Assembly: GCF_037996825.1 (NCBI RefSeq)
Contig: NZ_JBBNAC010000001.1
Coordinates: 3,596,001 to 3,660,000 of the forward strand
Source of the DNA: Bdellovibrio sp. BCCA
GTDB taxonomy: Bacteria; Bdellovibrionota; Bdellovibrionia; Bdellovibrionales; Bdellovibrionaceae
Length of the DNA stretch: 64,000 nucleotides
Direction: 5' to 3'
Shown: positions 8,703 through 17,086 of the stretch, one piece after another
Layout of the letters: each line of letters begins with the position of its first letter
How positions within the stretch are numbered: position 1 is the first letter of the stretch
Notes under the pieces: model-generated
Seen by the model: the letters and a program-made list of their open reading frames with translations, nothing else
Database searches by the model: none
What the model was told of the DNA's origin: nothing
Translations under genes and position numbers: made by a program

Positions 8703-9239
8703 TTATTTAAACTGATAGCCAGTTTGTGCAATTCTGCGACCGATATCATGATAAACCGGTGTCGCGTCTGGAGTTGTCGCGCGAAGACCGTCAACGTAGC
8801 GATTGTACATGCAGAAAGCCGCAGCGATCAAAACAGTGTCATGGATCTCAATATCCGTCGCACCTTGAGCTTTTGCATTTTTAATCATCTCTTCAGAAAC
8901 TCCCAAAGCTTGTTTTTGCACTTGGCCCGCAATCTTCAGCAAAGATTTAAGTTTGTTTGAAATCGGTGCTGTTTCAAAATTCGTCTTCACTTGCTCAACA
9001 AGATCAAAATTGTCCTCAAGTAGAACACCCGCAATAGCAGAATGAGAACGCGTGCAGAATTGGCAGTTGTTAAGATTCGAAACGTAAGAGGCAATCATCT
9101 CACGCTCTCCACGGCTCAAAGAAGAAGGACCAACCAACAAAGTTTCTGCAAGCTCATTCAGAGGCTTTGCAGTTTCAGGTCTAAAACCCATCAATCCAAT
9201 AATACCAGGCATGTCGTTATTAAGTTGAATATGAGGCAT
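8703..9239 (-). CDS. AhpD-like carboxymuconolactone decarboxylase family protein
   Basis: The 178-residue protein has the alkylhydroperoxidase AhpD core: NCQFCTRSHSAIA gives C-x2-C-x3-H, the redox-active pair and proton relay of that family. It resembles the 'peroxidase-related' group of about 180 residues, in which E-R-E-M-I and the CxxC helix are typical. A role in peroxide or thiol redox defence is inferred; no AhpC is nearby. The open frame extends 57 codons upstream, but AAGGGAG lies just before ATG 9239 and conserved sequence starts there. It is divergent from the secreted protein gene at 9331. Confidence 0.87.
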   Translation of the reverse strand: MPHIQLNNDMPGIIGLMGFRPETAKPLNELAETLLVGPSSLSRGEREMIASYVSNLNNCQFCTRSHSAIAGVLLEDNFDLVEQVKTNFETAPISNKLKSLLKIAGQVQKQALGVSEEMIKNAKAQGATDIEIHDTVLIAAAFCMYNRYVDGLRATTPDATPVYHDIGRRIAQTGYQFK

Positions 9240-9330
9240 AAAACTCCCTTCAGTTTCAAAAAGGCTATGGCTGTTTTTCAGTCGAAGCAATCTCATTTTA
9301 AGACGTGAAGAGTCTTGAGATTTTATCTTG

Positions 9331-10236
9331 ATGCGCCGATATATTTTTATGCTGTCTGCATTTTGGTTCGTTCTTTTAAGCAGCTTCTCTTTCGCGCAAG
9401 TCGATTGCAAATCATCCGCATCGACATCGTCGCTGACCTATTCTGCTTCAGAAATAAAAAGTATCACGAACGTCGCAATGATGGACGCACTTCAACACAA
9501 TGGTTTTTCCAACATCTCAGTCAAAGAAATTAAAAACTTTAGTGAATCCGTAGGCGGCAAAAAGCCCGAATTGGTTTTAGATATCAGCGCGATGATTCTT
9601 GAAGACAGCGGCTGGAGTGAAGAAGAAGCGATGAACGCCTATAAAAGTGCCAGCAAAATTCTTGGTGTATGCGGCATCGGTTTTGGAAATATCAAACTGG
9701 TGAAAGCAAAATACAAACAAAGCGCTTTCAGATATAAATTCATACCTCAATGCAAAAGAGAAAGAGGAAAACTCTTTACATGCAAACCCGGCATTGAAGA
9801 AAGCAAAGGCACGTCGGCCGAACTCGCAGTAGCAAGCTTTCCGATGGGCCGCCCAGCCATTCACATGGCTGCACCCGACACATCAGAATGGGCCGCAGGC
9901 TGGAGCACTTATAGCAAGAATGGTTTAACTCCGCTTACGATCAGACCACCGATTACAAATGAAGAACAAAAAAATTTAGACTTTTACAATCAAACGCTTC
10001 ACAGCTCTCTAGTCAGCAAAACCAACGAGGCCTATGATCGAACACTCTCACACGAAATAGCCCACCAACTCATAGGAAGCTGCGGAGACGAATCCCCAAA
10101 ACCACAACACCACCACGGCCTAGGCGGACTGATGAGCGCCACAGAAACAAGTAAAGAAGCCAAAGACCTCTGCCCCCTCCTAAGAAAAAGCAGTCTATTA
10201 AGAAAAGGCCCATATAAGACGAGCTTATGGATTTAG
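9331..10236 (+). CDS. Secreted HEXXH putative zinc metalloprotease
   Basis: The protein has 301 residues with an N-terminal signal peptide ending near SFAQVDCKS. Near residue 240, SHEIAHQLIGSCGDE contains the gluzincin/metzincin-type H-E-x-x-H zinc motif, with a histidine cluster (KPQHHHGLGG) shortly after that may supply a third ligand. I cannot place it in a known peptidase family. Export plus a zinc motif suggests an envelope or secreted protease, as is common in predatory bacteria. ATG 9331 is used; TTG immediately before it is an in-frame alternative with no better ribosome site. Confidence 0.75.
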   Translation: MRRYIFMLSAFWFVLLSSFSFAQVDCKSSASTSSLTYSASEIKSITNVAMMDALQHNGFSNISVKEIKNFSESVGGKKPELVLDISAMILEDSGWSEEEAMNAYKSASKILGVCGIGFGNIKLVKAKYKQSAFRYKFIPQCKRERGKLFTCKPGIEESKGTSAELAVASFPMGRPAIHMAAPDTSEWAAGWSTYSKNGLTPLTIRPPITNEEQKNLDFYNQTLHSSLVSKTNEAYDRTLSHEIAHQLIGSCGDESPKPQHHHGLGGLMSATETSKEAKDLCPLLRKSSLLRKGPYKTSLWI

Positions 10237-10305
10237 AAATTTTGAGAATTTTAGATTAAGAGTTTTAGAGTATTGTTCTTAGCGAGAGTTTTTGACTGCC
10301 CCAGT

Positions 10306-10380
10306 TAATTGGGTAGATCCTAATTGGGTAGATCCTTGGGTAGATCCTAATTGGGTAGATCCATTGGGTAGATCCGATCC
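10306..10380. repeat. Short tandem repeat with core TTGGGTAGATCC, five copies
   Basis: Copies begin at 10306, 10321, 10336, 10348 and 10363. Three are the full 15-base unit TAATTGGGTAGATCC, one is 12 bases (lacking TAA) and one is 13 bases (lacking TA). The array sits between the metalloprotease stop and a terminator, in non-coding sequence. A trailing GATCC may be a remnant of a sixth copy. It has no spacers and is not a CRISPR array. Confidence 0.95.
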
Positions 10381-10399
10381 CAGACGGTACAAATAAAAA

Positions 10400-10424
10400 A
10401 ACCGCCAGAAGGCGGTGTTTTTAT
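10400..10424. terminator. Bidirectional hairpin terminator next to tRNA-Val
   Basis: ACCGCC-AGAA-GGCGGT is flanked by an A-run on the left and GTTTTTATT on the right. It ends the tRNA-Val transcript on the minus strand two bases beyond the encoded CCA, and can also stop plus-strand transcription from the metalloprotease gene. Confidence 0.85.
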
Positions 10425-10425
10425 T

Positions 10426-10501
10426 TGGTAGGGAATGCCGGATTCGAACCGACGACATCCACCTTGTAAGGGTGGCGCTCTACCAACTGAGCTAATTCCC
10501 T
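10426..10501 (-). tRNA. tRNA-Val (anticodon TAC)
   Basis: The 76-base cloverleaf reads on the minus strand. Acceptor AGGGAAT pairs with ATTCCCT, D arm GCTC-AGTTGGTA-GAGC, anticodon arm CCACC-CTTACAA-GGTGG with anticodon TAC, T arm GTCGG-TTCGAAT-CCGGC, discriminator A and an encoded CCA. All stems pair, with one G-U in the T stem. It decodes GUA and probably further GUN codons by wobble. Confidence 0.97.
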
Positions 10502-10508
10502 ATTCGTT

Positions 10509-10540
10509 CGGAAGGTCCATTTTTTAGCGTGGTCCTTCCG
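10509..10540 (-). other. Hairpin just upstream of tRNA-Val
   Basis: CGGAAGGTCCA and TGGTCCTTCCG form an 11-base stem with one mismatch and a 10-base loop. In the minus-strand transcript it ends seven bases before the tRNA 5' end. It has no following U-run on that strand, so it is not a simple terminator for the gene at 10568; it could mark a processing site or leader. Confidence 0.6.
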
Positions 10541-10567
10541 ATCTTGCAATCTCTTTTTTCAAAAATA

Positions 10568-11125
10568 TTACTTTTTTATATCTTCCATGCACACTCTTTG
10601 AGTTAAGTGCGCTGAAATCTTCACGATTTGCATGTGAACCATCTCATCCGCAGCCTTATTATCAAGAGCGCCCATTGAAAGAACCATCACACCTTGAGTT
10701 GGGACGTTGCCCTTCAGTGGTGTAATTGGTGAATCTTTCTCGTTAAATGCCGTCAATTGAACACGGTATGTAGTACCCGCTCGGCTGGTCATTTGCGCCA
10801 AAACCTTTTGGTTGCGCTCTAAGCCCACGCCTGTTGCTAACATCTTACAAGTGTCTCCGTCGAATTGCTTTACTTGCAATTGGCGGATGCCTGTTGCTTT
10901 TTGACGAACCACTTTCAAAGCGAAGTAAGAAGTGAAGTCCCCTTGTTCCACTTTCCACAAGCCTTGAATATCTGTCCATGGGAATGGCTGAGCCAATGTC
11001 CACGGCCAAGGAACCGGACGATTATCGCTCGCCGGAATGATGTGCTCGTCATCAGCCGCACGAGCGCCCACTGACAGAGTCAGGCTTGTAAAAATCAATG
11101 TTGCCATCAAGATGTTGCGTAACAT
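10568..11125 (-). CDS. Secreted protein of unknown function
   Basis: The 185-residue protein has a clear signal peptide (MLRNILMATLIFTSLTLSVG, cleavage after ARA). The mature part opens with a Pro/Trp-rich stretch (PVPWPWTLAQPFPW) and continues WTDIQGLWKVEQGDF and alternating strands, suggesting a small beta-barrel or lipocalin-like fold. The two cysteines (about residues 92 and 179) might form a disulfide. I do not recognise the family. AGGGGGGATTC precedes the ATG. It starts only nine bases after the stop of the TPR regulator, so the two are likely one operon. Confidence 0.75.
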   Translation of the reverse strand: MLRNILMATLIFTSLTLSVGARAADDEHIIPASDNRPVPWPWTLAQPFPWTDIQGLWKVEQGDFTSYFALKVVRQKATGIRQLQVKQFDGDTCKMLATGVGLERNQKVLAQMTSRAGTTYRVQLTAFNEKDSPITPLKGNVPTQGVMVLSMGALDNKAADEMVHMQIVKISAHLTQRVCMEDIKK

Positions 11126-11134
11126 GAATCCCCC

Positions 11135-12238
11135 CTAGTGCTCGAAATGAACTCGAGCCGCTTTATTCATGTAGTATCCGTTTTTAGCTCTAAAAATATA
11201 TTTTGGTTTCTCGTAATCCGGTTCAATGAGTTTACGAAGACGTTTGATCGTCACGTAAATCTTATTGTCGTGGATCGCGGGATCGTAAGGTTGCTTCCAT
11301 ACGTTCTCAACCAAATACTCTTTCGAGTAAATTTGGCCCTGATTCTGAACGAACAAACGCAAAAGGTCGAGAAGAATGAACTGATTTTTGAAATCAATGC
11401 GACCCAATTTTCTCTCTGTGACCGCATGATTACCTTCGTCAAAAATCAAATCATAACTTGTCTGAGGTTCTGCACCGATTTTCGATGCGTAGAAGTCAGC
11501 AATCTTACTAAGTCTTACATGATTTTCTGTGTCGATAGATTTTTGTGCGAGTGACAAATACACGCGCGCTAAATCTTTATCACCCATCTCGAAGTAAACG
11601 TCTCCAAGTTGGATCATCAAATAAGAAGCCATCACCACGTTGCGAGTTTCTTTAAGCGCATCGTAAGCTTTCCAAAGAACCGTCACCGCTTCTTCGTACT
11701 TTTTCATTTGCGCCAAGATATTTCCGTTTAGGATCAGCGAAGAAATTCTAAGTTCTGGAAGATTGTAAACCTGGAAGAAAACTTCAAGATTGTAGATCTC
11801 TTTCAATGCATCTGCGTAGCGAGCCATCGATGGGCTTGAGTAAACCATCGCAAGACCGAAGATCGCGTTGCAAATATCTTCTTTGTTGTCAGAGGCAAGA
11901 GCGATAGCAAGAGCCTTTTGAACGTAATCCAAAGAGACGTCTTGTTGTCCTTTGTAGAAAGCACAGATAGCGAGCGTGTAATAAGTTTTGGAGTTGAGTT
12001 CAAAGCCTTCTTTAAGAACTAGATCTTGGAGTTTTTCTTTTGTGAGATTGATTTCTTCAAACTGTTCGCGCTCTGCATAGATACGCAAAAGAATGTTCAA
12101 GCACTTCAAGTATTGAGAGAAATTTTTCTCAGCAAAGTATCCCTGAGACGCATCGTTGAGATGCGTGATCGCGGAGGTGAATTCTCCCCGATCGGAATAT
12201 AACTTGCCGAGCTCAAAGGCACGATCTAGTTGGCTCAT
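11135..12238 (-). CDS. TPR regulator with C-terminal OmpR-type winged helix
   Basis: In 367 residues, about 1-255 are helical TPR-like repeats and about 270-355 are an OmpR/PhoB-type DNA-binding domain (LLDLLRLFVQNQGQIYSKEY, then HDNKIYVTIKRLRKLIEPD, then YIFRAKNGYYM as the wing). There is no receiver domain. SARP/AfsR proteins have the DNA-binding domain first; here the order is reversed, with the TPR part first. It probably senses a partner protein or peptide and controls nearby genes. It is divergent from the lipoprotein gene at 12511 across a 272-base region containing an inverted repeat. ATG 12238 has only a distant GGAG. Confidence 0.82.
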   Translation of the reverse strand: MSQLDRAFELGKLYSDRGEFTSAITHLNDASQGYFAEKNFSQYLKCLNILLRIYAEREQFEEINLTKEKLQDLVLKEGFELNSKTYYTLAICAFYKGQQDVSLDYVQKALAIALASDNKEDICNAIFGLAMVYSSPSMARYADALKEIYNLEVFFQVYNLPELRISSLILNGNILAQMKKYEEAVTVLWKAYDALKETRNVVMASYLMIQLGDVYFEMGDKDLARVYLSLAQKSIDTENHVRLSKIADFYASKIGAEPQTSYDLIFDEGNHAVTERKLGRIDFKNQFILLDLLRLFVQNQGQIYSKEYLVENVWKQPYDPAIHDNKIYVTIKRLRKLIEPDYEKPKYIFRAKNGYYMNKAARVHFEH

Positions 12239-12429
12239 AAGTTCTTAAAACTCCAAAACAAAATCTAAATTACTCGCTGGGGTACAGGTTTTTACAGATT
12301 GTCAGGATTTCGTCAATGTAAGACGCGAACATTTGCACAAAAACTGTGCATAGTGAGAATTGATTTCAGTAATTTAATAAAGTGCGCTCACTGGGCGTCA
12401 CTTAACGCGCGGAGCCTTTGGTCCAAGTT

Positions 12430-12448
12430 TAATAAGTCCGGCTTATTA
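12430..12448. promoter_or_regulatory. Perfect inverted repeat between divergent genes
   Basis: TAATAAG-TCCGG-CTTATTA is a 7-base perfect dyad 62 bases before the lipoprotein start and 190 bases before the regulator start. A second dyad AGTCC-N9-GGACT overlaps it. Placement suggests an operator, possibly for the adjacent TPR/winged-helix regulator; this is inference. Confidence 0.45.
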
Positions 12449-12510
12449 GGACTCTGAAAGACGTTAAAAGACTGTCAAAATAAACCGTATAACACTCACA
12501 AGGACAACGG

Positions 12511-13596
12511 ATGGGTCATCTGCGTTTTTTCATCATGTGTTTTACAGCAGTTACTTTGCTGTCGTGTTCTCCTAAGGAAGAAGAAAAAACACAAAAGCCA
12601 GATAATCAAACGGCAGAGCAGCCGACTCCGATTCCAACTCCTGCGCCAATCCCGACACCGGCTCCATCTCCGGCGCCGGGTCCAGTTCCTGCCCCTACTC
12701 CAACTCCGCAACCCGAGCCGTCTCCAGTACCACGACCATCACCAGAACCTGCGCCGCCAACGCCAACGCCAACGCCAACGCCAACGCCTGTGCCGCAGCC
12801 TCCGGTGGCTTTGAATTGTCCTGTGAATTTCGAAAAGGTGGAGGCAAATCTCTCTCTGAAAACAGAGGCGTTTTGTATCGCAAAATTTGAAATGAAAAAA
12901 GTGAACGGCCTTGCTTCTTCGGCGCCATCAGGAAAACCGTGGCTCGCTGGAAAAACCGCAGCGACAGAAGCTTGTGCTAATCTTGGAAACGGCTATCGAC
13001 TTCCAACGAACTACGAATGGAATGCAGCCGCTTTAGAAATTTACAACAACAAACTCAATTGGACAGGAAAAGGTCACGGAGACGGAACTCTCTACACTGG
13101 TTTCTACAGTGCATGGAGTGAACCCGTTGAGATCAAAGACGTTAACGACCCTTACGATAGCACCGGCGCAAAAAAAGGGATCGAGCGACGCACGTTCTAT
13201 CTTGCAAGCGGCAATGTTATTTGGGATTTCGGTGGCAACGCTTGGGAATGGGTCTCTGACACTATTTACGGAAACTCATACACGCCGGACCTTTCAAGTC
13301 CTTATGGTCGCAATTATCACAACAACAATTGGGATATAAAACCCGGCTCTCCGCAACTTTTTGATTTCACTGGAATGAGCAGCGTTCCTAAAAACGATGT
13401 CTATCTTGGAAACTTATTCGGCGGAAGTTCGGGCAAAGTCATTCGTGGCGGAGCTGTTTGCATCCACTCTAAAGGAGTCACTGGAATTTTCGCCGCAAAC
13501 ATTGGCGACATTACGGCCGATGATCTTCAAGCCCCGGCATCGTGGAATCTCAAAATGAACAACATTGGATTTCGCTGTGTCTATCAACCGCGATAA
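12511..13596 (+). CDS. Lipoprotein with proline-rich stalk and FGE/SUMF1-like domain
   Basis: The protein has 361 residues. A lipobox (VTLLSC, Cys19) marks it as a lipoprotein. Residues about 35-100 are a Pro/Ala/Thr-rich stalk (PTPIPTPAP and similar). The rest is a formylglycine-generating-enzyme-like domain: [30 protein letters not shown] and NNIGFRCV. The catalytic cysteine pair of true FGE is not evident; only the cysteine in GGAVC lies near that place. So it is probably a structural or ligand-binding member of the fold, shown on the cell surface or in the periplasm. AAGGA precedes the ATG by six bases. Divergent from the TPR regulator at 12238. Confidence 0.85.
   Translation: MGHLRFFIMCFTAVTLLSCSPKEEEKTQKPDNQTAEQPTPIPTPAPIPTPAPSPAPGPVPAPTPTPQPEPSPVPRPSPEPAPPTPTPTPTPTPVPQPPVALNCPVNFEKVEANLSLKTEAFCIAKFEMKKVNGLASSAPSGKPWLAGKTAATEACANLGNGYRLPTNYEWNAAALEIYNNKLNWTGKGHGDGTLYTGFYSAWSEPVEIKDVNDPYDSTGAKKGIERRTFYLASGNVIWDFGGNAWEWVSDTIYGNSYTPDLSSPYGRNYHNNNWDIKPGSPQLFDFTGMSSVPKNDVYLGNLFGGSSGKVIRGGAVCIHSKGVTGIFAANIGDITADDLQAPASWNLKMNNIGFRCVYQPR
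12757..12786 (+). repeat. CCAACG hexamer microsatellite in the proline-rich stalk
   Basis: Five exact tandem copies of CCAACG lie within the stalk coding region and encode part of the alternating Pro-Thr run. Copy-number change would alter stalk length without shifting the frame. Confidence 0.9.
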
Positions 13597-13744
13597 GGAT
13601 CTTTTAACAAAAAATTGATCTCATTTAAGTAGCTGATATTTTCCAACAATTTCCTCACCCGCCCAAAAGATAAACAAATAATTTAAAGTTTATTCTGTTG
13701 CCCGCCGAAAAAATATCACAGGTCTAAAGTAGAGGAGGCCCCGA

Positions 13745-14209
13745 GTGCAATTCGTGAACAAGTTGATGTTGTTAGTATCGGTTTTCGGCTTAAGCGCATG
13801 CGCAACGATCGTCAAATCAGACAAGATTCCCGTCAAGTTTGTCGGAGGACTTGAAAGAGGCGAGACAAAAATCAGTTTGCCTGATGGGCAGTACACAGCA
13901 CTGAATGGAAGAACCACAGTGTTAGTGAGTCGCTCCAAAGAAGACATTCCTATCACCGTGACATGCAATCAACAAACACGCGAAGGTGTGATTAAAACTG
14001 AATACGATGCAACCGCGGGTATTCTTGGAAATATTGTTTTCGGTGGAATCATCGGAATGGGTATTGATGCTTACAATGACAAGACTTACGATCCACCAGA
14101 AATTTATAACGTAGCTCCACTGTGTTCGACGGATAAACCCGTTGATAACATTGCAGAGAGTTCCGATCTCCCACGCCGACCTAGTTCGATCACGCGCAAT
14201 AAGTATTGA
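13745..14209 (+). CDS. Small lipoprotein with glycine-rich membrane-like segment
   Basis: The protein has 154 residues, GTG start after GGAGG. Lipobox GLSAC places Cys19 as the lipidated residue. The middle holds GILGNIVFGGIIGMGIDAYN, a glycine-rich hydrophobic stretch seen in several families of small bacterial lipoproteins, followed by a Tyr/Pro-rich tail and a basic C-terminus. Function unknown. It stands alone between the FGE-like lipoprotein and lon, and has its own terminator. Confidence 0.78.
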   Translation: MQFVNKLMLLVSVFGLSACATIVKSDKIPVKFVGGLERGETKISLPDGQYTALNGRTTVLVSRSKEDIPITVTCNQQTREGVIKTEYDATAGILGNIVFGGIIGMGIDAYNDKTYDPPEIYNVAPLCSTDKPVDNIAESSDLPRRPSSITRNKY

Positions 14210-14228
14210 TGAATCAAAATACAAAAAG

Positions 14229-14255
14229 AAAAGGCCCTCTTATCGAGGGCCTTTT
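14229..14255. terminator. Bidirectional terminator between lipoprotein gene and lon
   Basis: AAAAGGCCCTC and GAGGGCCTTTT form an 11-base perfect stem around TTATC. A and T runs on both sides let it serve the lipoprotein gene (+) and lon (-). Confidence 0.88.
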
Positions 14256-14297
14256 AAGTTTAATGCACTATTGCCAGAAAAAAGAAGCAGGCACCTT

Positions 14298-16790
14298 TTA
14301 GTGGTGATGGATGGCTTGGCCTGTGTATTGGGCTTTGATACCGAATTCGCGCTCTTTTTGAACTTTGAAAAGTTCTTTTGGCGATTTGATATCCAAAGCG
14401 TTGATCAATACTTGGTCTACATGATCCACCAAGATCACTTTAAGATCTTTCATCACTTCCTTAGGGATGTCCTTGAGATCTTTTTCGTTCTCTTTAGGAC
14501 AGATGATCATCTTAATGCCACCGCGGTGAGCGGCTAGGATCTTCTCTTTCAAGCCACCGATTGCCATCACACGGCCACGAAGAGAAATCTCACCTGTCAT
14601 CGCTACTGTGCGCTTCACAGGAATCTTCATGATCGCAGAAACAATCGAAGTCGTCAGAGCAATACCTGCAGAAGGACCGTCCTTAGGAACCGCACCCTCG
14701 GGCAAGTGGATGTGCACGTCGATGTTTGAGAAGTATTCTTTGTCCAAACCAAACAAAGGACCTCTTGAACGAACGTAGCTCATCGCTGCTGCACAAGACT
14801 CTTTCATCACATCACCAAGTTGGCCCGTGACTGTGAATTTACCTTTACCAGGCACCACACTCACTTCGACAGCAAGAAGGTCACCGCCCACTTCCGTCCA
14901 AGCCATACCGTTCGTCAGACCGATTTCGTTTTCCGTCTCAATCACGCCGAACTTGAATTTGTGAGGACCCAACAACTCAACAAGTTTTTGCGGAGTGACC
15001 ACATAGCCTGCTGGTTTTGCTGTTGTCTTCGCTGCTGTTTTCGCGCCTTTTTTAGAAGCGGACTTTTTATCGCCCTTCGCTTCTGCTTTAAAGTTCTCAA
15101 CAGCTTCGCCCATCACGATCTCTTTAGCGACCTTACGGCACACATTGGCCATTTGTCTTTCCAAGTTACGAACGCCGGCTTCTTTCGTGTAGTAACGAAT
15201 GATGTCGCGGATCGTTTCGTCTTTGATCGTGACTTTATAATCTTTCAATCCATGGTTTTCCAATTGCTTCGGAACCAAGTAGTTCTTCGCAATGTGGAAT
15301 TTTTCCTGCTCAATGTAACCTTCAAGATTGATGATCTCCATACGATCCAACAATGGACGTGGGATTGTATGCAATGAGTTCGCCGTTGCGATAAACATCA
15401 CTTTTGAAAGGTCGTATTCCAACTCCAAGTAGTGATCTTGGAAGTTGTTGTTTTGTTCAGGATCAAGCACCTCAAGCATCGCTGCTGCTGGGTCACCACG
15501 GAAATCGTTGGCCATCTTGTCGATCTCATCGAGAAGAACAAGTGGATTTCCTTTATCTACTTTACGAAGCGCTTGCAGGATTTTACCTGGCATCGCACCG
15601 ACGTATGTTTTTCTGTGACCGCGGATCTCAGCTTCGTCACGCACGCCACCCAAAGAGATGCGCGCAAAAGGACGATTCAAAGATTCAGCGATTGATCTTG
15701 CAAGAGATGTCTTACCAACCCCTGGAGGACCTGCCAAACAAAGGATAGGACCCTTCATGTCTTTCGAAATTGAAAGAACGGCAAGGTATTCAAGGATACG
15801 GTCTTTAACTTTCTCAAGACCCCAGTGATCATCATCGAGGATGCGCTGAGCGTTCTTAAGATCGTGTTTCTCTTCATTGTAATCGTACCAAGGAAGTGAA
15901 AGAACCCAGTCGATGTAGTTACGAACCACAGTCGCTTCCGCTGACATTGGTGACATCATTTTGAGTTTTTTAATCTCTTTCATCACCTTGTCTTTAGCTT
16001 CTTGGGACATTTTCTTAGCTTTACACTTCACCTCAAGATCCTGAAGTTCTGCTTGGTAATCGTCTTTCTCACCAAGTTCTTTCTGGATCGCCTGCATTTG
16101 TTCGTTGAGGTAGTACTCTTTTTGAGAGCGTTCCATTTGCTTCTTCACGCGAGTACGAATCTTCTTTTCCACTTCAAGAATTTCGATCTCACCTGTCATC
16201 AAGTTGAGCAAATGTTCCAAACGTTTTGAAGGATCAACGATCTCCAACACCGCTTGTTTGTCTTCAAGTTTCAAATTGAGTTGCGCAACAATAATATCCG
16301 CAAGTTCACCAGGATTTTCGATAGTCGATACACGCATCAAAATTTCTGGTGGAATTCGCTTATTAAGTTTTACGTAAGTCTCAAAAGTCGACTTGACGGA
16401 GCGAACCAAAGCTTGGGCCTCAACGATGTTCGTTGGGTCTTCATCCAAGGCCTCGCAAGAAACCATAAAGAAGTTGTCGTTGTTTAAGAAATTCTTAATC
16501 TTTACACGACGTTTGCCTTCTACTAAAACTTTCACAGTTCCATCAGGCAGGCGTAATAGCTGAATGATGGTGCCCACGGTTCCGATAGCAAAGATGTCTT
16601 TAGGTTCGGGATTGTTTGTCTTAGCGTCTTTTTGAGCCGCCAAAACGATATCTGTCTGTTTGCTCATCGCTTCTTCAAGAGCGTTGATACTCTTTTCGCG
16701 ACCTACAAACAATGGCATCATCATATGTGGAAAAATGATGAGGTCTCTTAGGGGCAAAAGTGGTAGTTGTTGTACTTTTCCCTCGCTCAT
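14298..16790 (-). CDS. lon: ATP-dependent Lon protease
   Basis: The 830-residue protein has the full Lon layout. The N-terminal substrate domain begins [20 protein letters not shown]. The AAA+ module has Walker A GPPGVGKT (about 354-361) and Walker [12 protein letters not shown]. The C-terminal peptidase has the Ser-Lys dyad in [11 protein letters not shown] (Ser about 706) and [15 protein letters not shown] (Lys about 748). Lon degrades misfolded and regulatory proteins in the cytoplasm. Between the AAA lid and peptidase there is an Ala/Lys-rich insert ([19 protein letters not shown]) not typical of Lon. ATG 16790 is chosen because GGAGAGG precedes it; an upstream in-frame start would add 16 residues. 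Confidence 0.97.
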   Translation of the reverse strand: MSEGKVQQLPLLPLRDLIIFPHMMMPLFVGREKSINALEEAMSKQTDIVLAAQKDAKTNNPEPKDIFAIGTVGTIIQLLRLPDGTVKVLVEGKRRVKIKNFLNNDNFFMVSCEALDEDPTNIVEAQALVRSVKSTFETYVKLNKRIPPEILMRVSTIENPGELADIIVAQLNLKLEDKQAVLEIVDPSKRLEHLLNLMTGEIEILEVEKKIRTRVKKQMERSQKEYYLNEQMQAIQKELGEKDDYQAELQDLEVKCKAKKMSQEAKDKVMKEIKKLKMMSPMSAEATVVRNYIDWVLSLPWYDYNEEKHDLKNAQRILDDDHWGLEKVKDRILEYLAVLSISKDMKGPILCLAGPPGVGKTSLARSIAESLNRPFARISLGGVRDEAEIRGHRKTYVGAMPGKILQALRKVDKGNPLVLLDEIDKMANDFRGDPAAAMLEVLDPEQNNNFQDHYLELEYDLSKVMFIATANSLHTIPRPLLDRMEIINLEGYIEQEKFHIAKNYLVPKQLENHGLKDYKVTIKDETIRDIIRYYTKEAGVRNLERQMANVCRKVAKEIVMGEAVENFKAEAKGDKKSASKKGAKTAAKTTAKPAGYVVTPQKLVELLGPHKFKFGVIETENEIGLTNGMAWTEVGGDLLAVEVSVVPGKGKFTVTGQLGDVMKESCAAAMSYVRSRGPLFGLDKEYFSNIDVHIHLPEGAVPKDGPSAGIALTTSIVSAIMKIPVKRTVAMTGEISLRGRVMAIGGLKEKILAAHRGGIKMIICPKENEKDLKDIPKEVMKDLKVILVDHVDQVLINALDIKSPKELFKVQKEREFGIKAQYTGQAIHHH

Positions 16791-16822
16791 ATCCTCTCCC
16801 TCCCTGTGGGTTAACGAGCTTA

Positions 16823-16841
16823 CTTGTGCATAGGACACAAG
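16823..16841 (-). promoter_or_regulatory. Inverted repeat in the lon leader
   Basis: CTTGTG-N7-CACAAG is a perfect 6-base dyad centred about 42 bases upstream of the lon start. It could be an operator or a leader hairpin. It does not match the CIRCE element. The rest of the 296-base region shared with the divergent kinase gene shows no clear further signal. Confidence 0.35.
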
Positions 16842-17086
16842 CCGGATCTGCGTCGGTTAAATATCCTTATCCAACCTTCGCTGTTCCTACTAATAAGCTT
16901 AACTATGTGTTCGATTACTGGGAAGTAAATATATTTGGAAAAAAAAGAGTTCTGGTCCTTGCCACGAGTCCAAATTGCTCACATTTTGGGCATCATTAAA
17001 GAGCCTAATGTTACTCGAAAATTATTCTTATTTGCGTCGGATTTTGAGAATCTTTCCTAATTGTAATTCCCGGGAGTCAGATTTTC

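Noticed and set aside
10306-10380. Possible CRISPR array
   Set aside because: The repeats are directly adjacent without spacers and there are no cas genes.
12511-13596. Functional formylglycine-generating enzyme
   Set aside because: The active-site cysteine pair is not visible and no sulfatase gene is near.
14820-15377. 185-codon plus-strand frame inside lon
   Set aside because: Antisense shadow of the Lon coding frame without any recognisable domain.
14298-16841. CIRCE or sigma-32 type heat-shock element before lon, clpP or tig
   Set aside because: No TTAGCACTC-N9-GAGTGCTAA and no CTTGAAA/CCCCAT pair was found in the three upstream regions.
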